From positions 1-64,000 of the forward strand of contig CAKQVG010000003.1 in the NCBI GenBank assembly GCA_934277695.1: DNA of 64,000 bases, written 5' to 3'. Below, in pieces: positions 1 through 8,543 of the stretch. Each line of letters opens with the position of its first letter. The stretch's first letter is position 1. A program made the position numbers and the translations under genes. The notes under the pieces were generated by a model. It worked only from the letters and a program-made list of their open reading frames with translations, searched no databases and was not told the origin of the DNA. This DNA is from CAG-238 sp934277695 (lineage in GTDB: Bacteria; Bacillota; Clostridia; Peptostreptococcales; Anaerovoracaceae).

Positions 1-332
1 ACATCCATGTGTTCAACTTAAACACGATACCAATGTGTCCAGAATTCTGGGTACATATCAAGGGGTGCTTCGTGTATTTTTGCGTTTAAGGGAGAGAAAA
101 ATTACAAGTGTAAAAAAATTACAAAAACACCACGCGGCGAAAACGTTGAAATTTCAACCTTCTAAAATTTAACATTTTTACGCAGGATAAAACCCCGATG
201 CAAATCCGGTGTGAAACGGGCTCAAAAAGGTGCAAAACCGGCAAAAATACACGAAAAGGGGGTCAATTTTCGGCACTTGGTGGGAATTGCCTAATTTTTC
301 CAGCACGCGAAAGATTGTTTACCCCGAACACT
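1..332. other. Gene-free stretch at the window edge
   Basis: I see no convincing coding region on either strand here. The open frame that crosses it on the + strand is mostly antisense to prfC. The first 60 bases hold two similar units about 25 bases apart (ccatgtgttcaactt near 5 and ccaatgtgtccagaatt near 30), followed by tgggtacat, plus a 12-base palindrome CCAGAATTCTGG at 39-50. Repeated short units of this kind occur at the ends of some insertion sequences, for example the IS21 family. The body of any such element would lie to the left of the window, so this is only a suspicion. Confidence 0.4.
69..255. repeat. 15-bp inverted repeat pair enclosing about 157 bp
   Basis: TTCGTGTATTTTTGC at 69-83 is matched exactly by its reverse complement at 241-255. 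The enclosed stretch has no recognisable gene and contains the short palindrome TTGAAATTTCAA. It could be a small non-autonomous element, an element remnant or chance in AT-rich DNA. Confidence 0.45.
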
Positions 333-388
333 CAGATAGAAAGGGGCTGCCTGCATTAACGGAAATAACCGTTAATGCAGGCAGCCCC
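333..388 (-). terminator. Intrinsic terminator of prfC
   Basis: A perfect 20-bp stem (343-362 with 369-388) closes a 6-base loop. It starts about 10 bases after the prfC stop codon. On the - strand the stem is followed by TTTCTATCTG, a modest T-rich tail. The + strand side is also followed by a short T-rich stretch, so it may work in both directions. Confidence 0.85.
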
Positions 389-397
389 GTTTGTATC

Positions 398-1978
398 TTA
401 ATATTGATTCTGTACATCCAGCGCTTCAATCAGCTTCACATCGGAATGCTTTTCTTTGAAATACTGGAGCGTAAACTGATTCGCAAAGAGAATCAGCGGA
501 CGCTTGAAGTGGTCGAATACCAGCATCTGTCTGGAATCCAGGATGTCTTTGACGGATTCGATGTCGTCGGTGTCCATCCATCTTGCTACGCTGAAATCAA
601 GGCGGTCCATGCGGACAGCAGCATTATACTCGTTCTTAAGTCGGTACTCGAAGACTTCAAATTGAAGCTGGCCGACCGCACCGATTACAACCTCGTTGTA
701 TTGGTTGCGGTAAACCTGAATGGCACCTTCCTGTGCAAGCTGATCCACACCTTTTTGGAACTGCTTAGCCTTCATCGTGTCTTTTGGTGTCACGAGACAG
801 AAGAGTTCCGGCGGGAAGGTCGGAAGCGGCTCGAAGAAGAGCGGCTCTTTGGTTGTTGTCAGCGTATCACCAATCTGATAGTTTCCGGTATCGTAGATTC
901 CTATGATATCTCCTGCAATTGCGGTTTCAACGTTTTCACGCTCGTTTGCCATGAGCATGGTGGACTGCGCGAGCTTCATTTCCTTGCCGGTTCTCGACAG
1001 GCGTACGCTCATGCCGCGCTCGAAGGTTCCGGAGCAGATGCGGAAGAATGCCAGTCTGTCTCGGTGCGCGGGGTTCATGTTTGCCTGAATTTTGAAAATA
1101 AATCCGCTGAAAAATTCGTCGGTCGGGAGCACTTCCCCGGTCGTAGTCTTGCGGGGACCCGGAGCAGGGGACATATCGAGGAAGTGATTGAGGAACGGAA
1201 TCGTTCCGAAGTCAGCAAGTGCCGAACCGAAGAAAACCGGTGAGAGCTTTCCTTTTGCAATCAAATCCGAATCAAAATCATTTCCGGCACCCTGAATCAG
1301 TTCAATTTCATCGCGGAGTGCGGAAAGATTATAGCCTGCGATTTCCGATTCCAGTTCGGGTCCGAAAACCCCGTCTTCTCCGAGTGCAATCGTTTTGCCT
1401 GCCTTGTACAGATGCACCTCGTTTTTCAGAATGTCATAAATTCCTTCGAAATTCAGTCCGTTGCCGATCGGCCATGTTACAGGCACGGAAGGGAGTCCTA
1501 ACACATCTTCCAGTTCCTGCACGAGATCAAACGGGTCTTTGGTTTCGCGGTCGATTTTGTTGATAAAGGTGAAAATCGGAATGCCGCGCATGGAGCAGAC
1601 TTTAAACAGTTTCTTAGTCTGCGCTTCGATACCTTTTGCGCCGTCGATGACCATCACAGCGCTGTCGACGGAGGTCAGAATACGATAAGTATCTTCGCCA
1701 AAGTCGTTGTGTCCGGGAGTATCCATAATGGAAATCACTTTGCCCGCATATTCAAACTGCATAACAGAGGAAGTTACGGAAATGCCTCTCTGCTTTTCGA
1801 TTTCCATCCAGTCGGAGGTTGCAAACTTGCTGTTTCGCCGCGCTTTTACCGTACCGGCTTCGCGAATGGCGCCGCCGTGCAGCAGCAGCTTTTCGGTCAG
1901 TGTTGTTTTACCTGCATCGGGATGCGAAATAATCCCGAAAATTCGTCTTGATTCTATTTCTTCCAATCTTGTAGTCAT
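398..1978 (-). CDS. prfC: Peptide chain release factor 3
   Basis: A translational GTPase that recycles release factors 1 and 2 from the ribosome after peptide release. At 526 residues it is full length for RF3. The N-terminal G domain shows the P-loop HPDAGKT (about residues 19-25), DTPGHNDF (G3) and FINKID (G4). EF-Tu-like domain II and the RF3 C-terminal domain follow, the latter recognisable by QLQFEVFEYRL. The start is supported by AAAGGAAA just upstream. It is a single-gene unit with its own promoter and a strong terminator, divergent from the MATE gene. RF3 rather than EF-G or LepA is indicated by length and domain order. Confidence 0.96.
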   Translation of the reverse strand: MTTRLEEIESRRIFGIISHPDAGKTTLTEKLLLHGGAIREAGTVKARRNSKFATSDWMEIEKQRGISVTSSVMQFEYAGKVISIMDTPGHNDFGEDTYRILTSVDSAVMVIDGAKGIEAQTKKLFKVCSMRGIPIFTFINKIDRETKDPFDLVQELEDVLGLPSVPVTWPIGNGLNFEGIYDILKNEVHLYKAGKTIALGEDGVFGPELESEIAGYNLSALRDEIELIQGAGNDFDSDLIAKGKLSPVFFGSALADFGTIPFLNHFLDMSPAPGPRKTTTGEVLPTDEFFSGFIFKIQANMNPAHRDRLAFFRICSGTFERGMSVRLSRTGKEMKLAQSTMLMANERENVETAIAGDIIGIYDTGNYQIGDTLTTTKEPLFFEPLPTFPPELFCLVTPKDTMKAKQFQKGVDQLAQEGAIQVYRNQYNEVVIGAVGQLQFEVFEYRLKNEYNAAVRMDRLDFSVARWMDTDDIESVKDILDSRQMLVFDHFKRPLILFANQFTLQYFKEKHSDVKLIEALDVQNQY

Positions 1979-2037
1979 ATAGTTTCCTTTCTTACGAAAA
2001 TGTGAGTTTTTATTATCACCAAAACTTCACAAGGAAT

Positions 2038-2065
2038 ATCATACCATAAATCTTGAATTTGTAAA
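2038..2065 (-). promoter_or_regulatory. Predicted sigma-A promoter of prfC
   Basis: On the - strand, TTTACA (2060-2065) and TATGAT (2038-2043) are separated by 16 bases, about 60 bases upstream of the prfC start. The -35 box lies inside the oppositely oriented promoter of the MATE gene. Confidence 0.55.
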
Positions 2066-2081
2066 CATACTATTATATAAT
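2053..2081 (+). promoter_or_regulatory. Predicted sigma-A promoter of the MATE gene
   Basis: TTGAAT (2053-2058) and TATAAT (2076-2081) with a 17-base spacer, about 50 bases before the MATE start. It overlaps the divergent prfC promoter, so the two may compete for polymerase. Confidence 0.7.
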
Positions 2082-2130
2082 ATATCTTTGTGGTATCAAG
2101 ATAAGAAAAAAACAAATATAAGAGGTAATG

Positions 2131-3489
2131 ATGGAAGGGAAAGAACATGTAAACAAGATGGGCACTATGCCGGTCAAGAAACTCTTGATTGAAATGGCAT
2201 GGCCCGCAATATTATCGATGACAATCAATGCACTGTATAATATTGTAGACAGCATTTTCGTAGCGCAGATAAGTGAAGATGCGTTAACGGCGGTGTCAAT
2301 CGTAAATCCGATTCAGCTGCTTATCATTGCGCTTTCTGTCGGAAGCGGAGTCGGAATCAATTCACTGATTGCCAGAAAATTAGGGGCAAAGAAACAGGAA
2401 GAAGCTGATCAGGCGGCTAGCACGGGGCTTCGAATCGGTCTTTTGAATTATTTTGTTTTCTTGATTATCGGAGTGTGCTTTACGGGGATTTTTATATCCG
2501 GATATGCCGAAAAGGGCACATACATATATGAAGAAGCGGTCAAGTATATGGCAATCGTATGCATCGGCTCGTTTTTCCTGAATATGCAGGTTGTTTTTGA
2601 AAAAATTCTGCAGGCAACAGGCAATATGATCGGACCGATGGTCTGCAGTTTGACAGGCGCAGTTGTCAACATCATCTTAGACCCGATTCTGATTTTCGGA
2701 CTGCTCGGAGCACCGAAGATGGGCGTGGCGGGGGCAGCAACTGCAACGGTAATCGGTCAGGTCTGCGGCATGACGGTGGGAGCATTTATTACTTTCAGAG
2801 GCGATCATCTGGTAACGCTTACGGTAAAAGGCTTTAAGATTGACTGGAAAATTGTAGCGGATATTTATAAAGTAGGTCTTCCGTCCATCGTAATGCAGTC
2901 GATTGGATCGGTTATGATTATTTTCTATAATAAGATTCTGGTTGACTTTTCGACAACAGCGGTTGCGGTTCTGGGCGTATACTTTAAGATTCAGTCCTTC
3001 GTATTCATGCCGGTATTTGGCTTGAATCAGGGGGCGATGCCGATTATGGGCTATAACTACGGTGCCAGAGATAAAGACAGACTTATGCAGGCATACAAGG
3101 AAGCACTGAAGATTGCAGTCATCGTCATGGCACTCGGCGTGGTGCTTTTCCAGCTTTTCCCGAAGGAACTTCTGCTTATGTTTGAGGCTTCGGATGAAAT
3201 GCTTCGCATCGGAGTTCCGGCCCTGAGAATCATCAGTATTTGTTTCCTGCCGGCGGCGTTCGGCATCATAACAGGAACGCTCTTTCAGGGGACGGGACAC
3301 GGCATGTACAGCTTGTGCGGTTCTGTAATCAGACAGCTTGCGGGAATCCTTCCGCTTGCGTATATCTTAATCCGAATCGGCGGCGTTACGCTTTCCTGGG
3401 CGTCGTTCCCACTTGCGGAAATCCTAGGAGTAACTTACAGCGTAATCATGCTGAGACACCTTTACAAGAAAGAAATCGAAAATATGTAA
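2131..3489 (+). CDS. MATE-family multidrug efflux transporter
   Basis: An integral membrane protein of about 452 residues with the twelve hydrophobic segments and two-fold repeat expected of the MATE (multi-antimicrobial extrusion) family. It probably exports organic cations or drugs in exchange for Na+ or H+. Family-typical stretches are PVKKLLIEMAWPAILSM at the N terminus and the middle segment MPVFGLNQGAMPIMGYNYGA. Two ATG codons are adjacent at 2128 and 2131. AGAGG at 2121-2125 fits the second better. It is transcribed alone between its own promoter and a terminator. The substrate cannot be read from the sequence. Confidence 0.93.
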   Translation: MEGKEHVNKMGTMPVKKLLIEMAWPAILSMTINALYNIVDSIFVAQISEDALTAVSIVNPIQLLIIALSVGSGVGINSLIARKLGAKKQEEADQAASTGLRIGLLNYFVFLIIGVCFTGIFISGYAEKGTYIYEEAVKYMAIVCIGSFFLNMQVVFEKILQATGNMIGPMVCSLTGAVVNIILDPILIFGLLGAPKMGVAGAATATVIGQVCGMTVGAFITFRGDHLVTLTVKGFKIDWKIVADIYKVGLPSIVMQSIGSVMIIFYNKILVDFSTTAVAVLGVYFKIQSFVFMPVFGLNQGAMPIMGYNYGARDKDRLMQAYKEALKIAVIVMALGVVLFQLFPKELLLMFEASDEMLRIGVPALRIISICFLPAAFGIITGTLFQGTGHGMYSLCGSVIRQLAGILPLAYILIRIGGVTLSWASFPLAEILGVTYSVIMLRHLYKKEIENM

Positions 3490-3492
3490 GCA

Positions 3493-3529
3493 AAAACAGT
3501 CATCTCAGAATGACTGTTTTCGATTTTTT
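3493..3529 (+). terminator. Intrinsic terminator after the MATE gene
   Basis: An 11-bp stem AAAACAGTCAT/ATGACTGTTTT with a 6-base loop, followed by CGATTTTTTG, starting just after the MATE stop codon. Confidence 0.85.
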
Positions 3530-3554
3530 GTTATGTACTTCATAATTTTGGAAG

Positions 3555-4088
3555 CTATGCTTCGTCGCGGGCCCTTGAGTCTTCCTCAACCAAATCACAA
3601 ATATGAGGGTCGCGGATTAAATGTTTCCACACAGTATATGTCGCCTTCACAAAATCGTCGTTTAGAGGAATTTCATCCTCAATCAAAGGGCAGGAATACG
3701 GAAGCTCTTCGTCATTATAAACAAGTTCCAAAACTCCCTCCGGGGAAAGGTACGGGGAGAGGGGATAGGTACGGCATTGAAACGGCCGCATTTCACGCGG
3801 ACAATGCGGGGGTGCTTTGCATTTTACAAAATAAACTTTGCCAATCCACGAATCGGGGAAATCGTAGTCTTCGGCATCTTCAACCGTCCATTCGAGCCAG
3901 TCGGATTTGCGGCTGTGAATCGCATCCTCACCCGGATACAGATAGATTCCAAGGTCTTCAGCTGATTCATCGCCGCATGTGCAGCAAGCGGCACCGCATA
4001 GCTTGCCGCAGTCTCCGTCAATCGGAGATACATGGTCGAGCAGCCTGTAAATTGCACGCCATGTTCGTTTCTTAATCATACTTTTCAT
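3555..4088 (-). CDS. YkgJ-type cysteine cluster protein
   Basis: A soluble protein of about 177 residues with the cysteine-rich pattern of the YkgJ/YcgN family: DCGKLCGAACCTC near the N terminus, CKAPPHC in the middle and FQCRTYP further on. Such proteins probably bind a metal or an iron-sulfur cluster; the biochemical role is unknown. An upstream in-frame ATG at 4124 is excluded because the predicted promoter lies between it and this start. No good ribosome binding site precedes 4088; a second ATG at 4079 is the alternative. It converges on the MATE gene and is transcribed alone. Confidence 0.8.
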   Translation of the reverse strand: MKSMIKKRTWRAIYRLLDHVSPIDGDCGKLCGAACCTCGDESAEDLGIYLYPGEDAIHSRKSDWLEWTVEDAEDYDFPDSWIGKVYFVKCKAPPHCPREMRPFQCRTYPLSPYLSPEGVLELVYNDEELPYSCPLIEDEIPLNDDFVKATYTVWKHLIRDPHICDLVEEDSRARDEA

Positions 4089-4095
4089 GTGTAAC

Positions 4096-4124
4096 AGTAT
4101 ACTAAAATATCGCGCAAAATGCAA
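4096..4124 (-). promoter_or_regulatory. Predicted sigma-A promoter of the ykgJ-type gene
   Basis: On the - strand, TTGCAT (4119-4124) and TATACT (4096-4101) are separated by 17 bases. The -10 box ends only 7 bases before the ATG at 4088, so the transcript would begin at or next to the start codon. Confidence 0.65.
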
Positions 4125-4151
4125 ATGAAAGCAACAATAAATTTAACAGTC

Positions 4152-4175
4152 TTTTAACGGGGTTTGGTGTTAAAA
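4152..4175. promoter_or_regulatory. Inverted repeat in the divergent intergenic region
   Basis: TTTTAAC and GTTAAAA form a perfect 7-bp inverted repeat with 10 bases between. It lies between the ykgJ-type gene and the activase gene, upstream of both predicted promoters. It could be an operator; no regulator is identifiable. Confidence 0.3.
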
Positions 4176-4205
4176 TTACAAAGTAAAAAAATGTCGAATT
4201 GTCGT

Positions 4206-4232
4206 TTTACAAGAAAAATTTAACTATATATT
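4206..4232 (+). promoter_or_regulatory. Possible promoter of the activase gene
   Basis: TTTACA (4206-4211) and TATATT (4227-4232) with a rather short 15-base spacer. Placement just before the AGAGGA ribosome binding site supports it, but the spacing weakens the call. Confidence 0.4.
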
Positions 4233-4245
4233 AAAGAGGAAAAAT

Positions 4246-7200
4246 ATGAGACTTGGAATTGATGTTGGATCAACAACCGTAAAATTGGTTCTTATCGATG
4301 ATAACGGGAAGATTCTTTATCAGAGATACGAACGTCATATGTCAAGCGTTTTCAGCAAGGTCAGCGAACTGCTTGAGCAAATGCGGGCAGAAGTAGGTGA
4401 CATTGCGGTAAAGGCTGTAATAACCGGCTCCGGCGGGCTATCCCTTGCGGACAAAATCGGTGCGAGGTTTGAGCAGGAAGTTGTTACTTGTTCCCTTGCG
4501 GTCGAAAAACTTATTCCGCAGACAGATGTGGTTATCGAGCTTGGCGGGGAAGATGCGAAAATTACATATTTCGGAAGTACAATTGAACAAAGAATGAACG
4601 GAACCTGTGCGGGCGGTACCGGTGCGTTTATCGACCAGATGGCAATTCTTCTGAACACAGACGGCGACGGACTCAACGAGGCAGCAAAAGATTACAGCAT
4701 TATCTACCCGATTGCGGCGCGCTGCGGCGTTTTTGCCAAAACCGACATTCAGCCGCTGATTAACGAGGGTGCTCCGATTGAAAATCTTGCGGCTTCGATT
4801 TTTCAAGCTGTCGTAAATCAGACGATAAGCGGACTTGCCTGCGGACACAAAATCAAAGGAAATGTAGCATTCCTCGGAGGACCGCTCACTTATCTTTCAG
4901 AACTTCGAAAAAGATTTATCGAAACGCTCGAACTCAAACCGGAAGAAGTGATTTTTCCTGAGAATTCAAAGTATTTCGTTGCCATCGGTGCAGCCTATAT
5001 GGCCGACGGCGAACAGGAAGTAAAACTCAGCGAGCTTCTCGACAGGGTGAACAGCGTGGATCCGCTTGCGGATTCCGCAACCAAGCATGTTGAGCCGCTG
5101 TTCAAAGACGAAGCAGAATACAAGGCATTCAAGGAAAGACATGCGAAAGCCCAAATCAAAAGAAAAGAATTAAGAAGCTGCAAGGGGCCTTTGTTCCTCG
5201 GAATCGATGCCGGCTCGACCACAACCAAGGCCGCGTTGATCGATCAGGACAAGAACCTTGTATATTCCTTCTACAGAAACAACGAAGGAAATCCGCTGGA
5301 GGCCACGAAGCTGATGCTTAACGAACTTTACTGCATGCTTCCTGCGGATACTTACATTGCAAATGCGACCGTTACCGGATACGGAGAGGGTCTTATTAAG
5401 GCTGCATTCAGAGCCGACTACGGAATTATCGAGACGATGGCGCATTACAAGGCCGCAGAGGAATTCCTTCCGGGCGTCGACTTTATCCTCGATATCGGCG
5501 GACAGGACATGAAGTGCATGAAAATCAAAGATCATGCGATTTACAGCATCATGCTCAATGAAGCATGCTCATCCGGATGCGGCTCATTCATAGAAACTTA
5601 TGCGAAATCGGTTGACATGCCGGTTGAAGAGTTTGCACAAGTCGGGCTTCTGTCACAGAACCCTGTGGATTTAGGCACTCGCTGCACGGTATTTATGAAT
5701 TCCATGGTAAAGCAGGCGCAGAAAGAAGGCGCATCCATCGGCGACATCGCTGCGGGGCTTTCCTACTCGGTTATAAAGAATGCATTATACAAAGTAATCA
5801 AACTCAGAAATCCTGACGAAGCAGGGGACAAAATCGTTGTACAGGGCGGAACATTCCTTAACGAATCGGTTCTCAGGGCAATCGAAAAAGTGCTCGGAAA
5901 GGATGTCGTCAGACCGGACATTGCAGGTATCATGGGTGCATACGGATGTGCTTTAAACTCGATGAACAACTGGAAGTACGGTCACAAATCTTCAATACTT
6001 GATTTCGATACGGTGAAAGCTTTCACTGCCGGAAGCAGCAATGCAAGATGCAACGGATGTGAAAACCGCTGCATGCTTACGATTACCAAATTCAATGATA
6101 ACGAAAGATACATAACCGGAAACCGCTGCGAAAAAGGAAGCGGAAAAATCGGCACCGCAAGCGAGCTTCCGGACTTATACGAATATAAGCTTAAGAGACT
6201 TTTCGGATACGAACCGCTGGAAGCATCCGAAGCGTCGCGCGGAAGCGTGGCAATCCCACGCGTTTTGAATATGTTCGAGGACTATCCGTTTTGGTTTACC
6301 TTCTTTACGGAACTCGGCTTCCGGGTGGTTCTTTCCCCGATGTCCTCGAAAGAATTGTACGAGAAAGGCATTGACAGCATTTCTTCGGATACTGCGTGCT
6401 ATCCTGCAAAGCTTGTGCACGGACACATTCAGACCCTGGTTGAAATGGGTGAGAAATGGATCTTCTATCCTTGCGTGAATTATGAGCAGGTGGAAGACGA
6501 AAAATCCCAAAACCATTACAACTGTCCGATTGTTGCTACCTATCCGGAAGTAATCGCAAACAATATGAACGATGTTTTCGAAGAGAACGGTGTGGAGTTC
6601 TCGCACCCGTTCGTGCCGTATGACAATGACGAGCGATTAATAAAGAGAATGCATGAAATTTTGCAGACAAAAGGCATCGGCAGGGGAGAAATCGCAAACG
6701 CCGTACATACGGCGAGAGAAGAACAGCACGCATTCAAGCACGATGTCAAAAATGAAGGCAGAAAGGCTCTTGCTTACGCGAAAGAACACAAGAAGAAGGC
6801 TATCATACTTGCGGGAAGACCGTATCACCTGGATACGGAAATCAATCACGGAATCAACAAGATGATAACTTCATTTGACATGGTTGTGCTTTCTGAAGAT
6901 TCGGTATGCGGCATGGGCAATCTTCCGCGGCCGATAAGGGTTTTGGACCAGTGGGTATACCATTCAAGACTGTACAAAGCGGCGGATTTCGCAGGACGAA
7001 CAGACGGGGTGGAACTTGTCCAGCTCAATTCCTTCGGATGCGGCGTGGATGCGGTGACGACCGACGAGGTGGAGGAAATCCTCGAACATTCCAATAAATT
7101 GTATACGGTTCTCAAGATTGACGAAGGAAACAATCTCGGAGCCATCCGAATCCGGATTCGTTCCCTCAAAGCGGCAATGGAAGAAAGGGATAAGAACGGA

Positions 7201-8463
7201 ATTAAGGCGAAACATTCGGAAAAACCGTTTGAGAGAAAGCTTTTTACGGAAGAAATGAGGAAGAATTACACGCTTCTCATTCCGCAGATGTCACCGATTC
7301 ATTTCCAATATCTTGAGGTTGCACTCAGGGAAAGCGGATACAATGCAGTTCTGGTTCCTACGGTTGATAAACACGCAATTGATGAGGGACTCAAATATGT
7401 AAACAATGACGCTTGTTATCCTACGCTTGTCACACTCGGAAAGATGATAAGTGCGCTCAAGTCGGGAGATTACGACCTTGACAGAACTGCCTTGATTATG
7501 TCTCAGACCGGAGGCGGCTGCAGAGCCAGCAACTATATCGCACTCCTCAGAAAAGCATTAAAAGACCTGAATATGGAGCAGGTCCCTGTCGTATCCTTTA
7601 ATATGGTGGGACTGGAAGCAAACCCGGGATTCAAAATTGATGTAAGCATGGGTAAGCGGCTGGTAATGGCGGCGATTTACGGAGATTTGTTCCAAAGACT
7701 GCTGTATGCGACCAGACCTTACGAAGAAGTTCCGGGCTCTGCGGAAGCAATCATGAAAAAATACGAGGCGGCGATTTTCCAAAACTGCAAGGACGGAAAA
7801 TTAAGCACATACAAGAAACTTATCCCGCAGATTGTTGCCGATTACGATGCACTCCCGCTCAAAGACATCAAAAAACCGAAAGTCGGGGTGGTTGGAGAGA
7901 TTTTGGTAAAATATCATCCGGATGCAAACAACAATATCGTGGACATCATCGAAAAAGAGGGCGGAGAAGCCGTAGTTCTTGACTTGATCGACTTTTTCCT
8001 TTACGGAATGTACAGCAAGAAATTCAACTACGAAAAACTTTCCGGTTCGTATAAGCAATACAAAGTGAATCAGGCGGGAATCGCTCTGATTGAGTGGTTC
8101 CGAAAACCTATGCGTCAGGCTCTCCGAAAGAGTAAGCGTTTCACGCAGCCGGGATACATTGAAAAAACGGCAGAAGAAGCCTCCGTTATCGCTTCGACCG
8201 GCAATCAGTGCGGCGAAGGATGGCTCCTCACGGGCGAGATGATTGAGCTGATTAAAAGCGGTGTTCCGAATATCGCATGTCTGCAGCCGTTTGCATGTCT
8301 GCCGAACCATGTGACGGGAAAAGGGATGATGAAAGCAATCAGAGAACGCTTCCCGAAGGCAAACATCGTGGCAATCGACTATGATCCGGGTGCAAGCAAT
8401 GTGAATCAGCTGAATAGAATCAAGCTTATGATGGCGACTGCGCATAAGAATCTCGAAGCTTGA
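4246..8463 (+). CDS. 2-hydroxyacyl-CoA dehydratase activase-related protein (large fused form)
   Basis: A 1405-residue protein made of two BadF/BadG/BcrA-type ATPase (ASKHA-fold) modules and a long C-terminal region related to dehydratase components. Module one has GIDVGSTTVK (residue 4) and NGTCAGGTGAF (about 118). Module two has GIDAGSTTTK (about 318), GGQDMK and NEACSSGCGSF (about 437). The cysteines in the CAGGTG and CSSGCG loops correspond to those binding the bridging [4Fe-4S] cluster in known activators. The C-terminal half holds SDTACYPAKL and NNDACYPTLV, as in COG3580/COG3581-type proteins. Family members activate dehydratases by ATP-driven electron transfer. No dehydratase or CoA-transferase genes adjoin, so the true partner is unknown. 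AGAGGA precedes the start. Confidence 0.88.
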   Translation: MRLGIDVGSTTVKLVLIDDNGKILYQRYERHMSSVFSKVSELLEQMRAEVGDIAVKAVITGSGGLSLADKIGARFEQEVVTCSLAVEKLIPQTDVVIELGGEDAKITYFGSTIEQRMNGTCAGGTGAFIDQMAILLNTDGDGLNEAAKDYSIIYPIAARCGVFAKTDIQPLINEGAPIENLAASIFQAVVNQTISGLACGHKIKGNVAFLGGPLTYLSELRKRFIETLELKPEEVIFPENSKYFVAIGAAYMADGEQEVKLSELLDRVNSVDPLADSATKHVEPLFKDEAEYKAFKERHAKAQIKRKELRSCKGPLFLGIDAGSTTTKAALIDQDKNLVYSFYRNNEGNPLEATKLMLNELYCMLPADTYIANATVTGYGEGLIKAAFRADYGIIETMAHYKAAEEFLPGVDFILDIGGQDMKCMKIKDHAIYSIMLNEACSSGCGSFIETYAKSVDMPVEEFAQVGLLSQNPVDLGTRCTVFMNSMVKQAQKEGASIGDIAAGLSYSVIKNALYKVIKLRNPDEAGDKIVVQGGTFLNESVLRAIEKVLGKDVVRPDIAGIMGAYGCALNSMNNWKYGHKSSILDFDTVKAFTAGSSNARCNGCENRCMLTITKFNDNERYITGNRCEKGSGKIGTASELPDLYEYKLKRLFGYEPLEASEASRGSVAIPRVLNMFEDYPFWFTFFTELGFRVVLSPMSSKELYEKGIDSISSDTACYPAKLVHGHIQTLVEMGEKWIFYPCVNYEQVEDEKSQNHYNCPIVATYPEVIANNMNDVFEENGVEFSHPFVPYDNDERLIKRMHEILQTKGIGRGEIANAVHTAREEQHAFKHDVKNEGRKALAYAKEHKKKAIILAGRPYHLDTEINHGINKMITSFDMVVLSEDSVCGMGNLPRPIRVLDQWVYHSRLYKAADFAGRTDGVELVQLNSFGCGVDAVTTDEVEEILEHSNKLYTVLKIDEGNNLGAIRIRIRSLKAAMEERDKNGIKAKHSEKPFERKLFTEEMRKNYTLLIPQMSPIHFQYLEVALRESGYNAVLVPTVDKHAIDEGLKYVNNDACYPTLVTLGKMISALKSGDYDLDRTALIMSQTGGGCRASNYIALLRKALKDLNMEQVPVVSFNMVGLEANPGFKIDVSMGKRLVMAAIYGDLFQRLLYATRPYEEVPGSAEAIMKKYEAAIFQNCKDGKLSTYKKLIPQIVADYDALPLKDIKKPKVGVVGEILVKYHPDANNNIVDIIEKEGGEAVVLDLIDFFLYGMYSKKFNYEKLSGSYKQYKVNQAGIALIEWFRKPMRQALRKSKRFTQPGYIEKTAEEASVIASTGNQCGEGWLLTGEMIELIKSGVPNIACLQPFACLPNHVTGKGMMKAIRERFPKANIVAIDYDPGASNVNQLNRIKLMMATAHKNLEA

Positions 8464-8474
8464 AAACAAACCTC

Positions 8475-8503
8475 TTGAAACTATGCCATATAGGTGGTAT
8501 AAT
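8475..8503 (+). promoter_or_regulatory. Predicted sigma-A promoter of yebC
   Basis: TTGAAA (8475-8480) and TATAAT (8498-8503) with a 17-base spacer, about 40 bases before the yebC start. Confidence 0.8.
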
Positions 8504-8543
8504 GACTTAGTTAAAAAAATCAAAGAGGTTAGGAGGTGTCTCC

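Noticed and set aside
230..1243. Open frame of 337 codons on the + strand
   Set aside because: It is antisense to prfC for most of its length, has no ribosome binding site and no recognisable domain.
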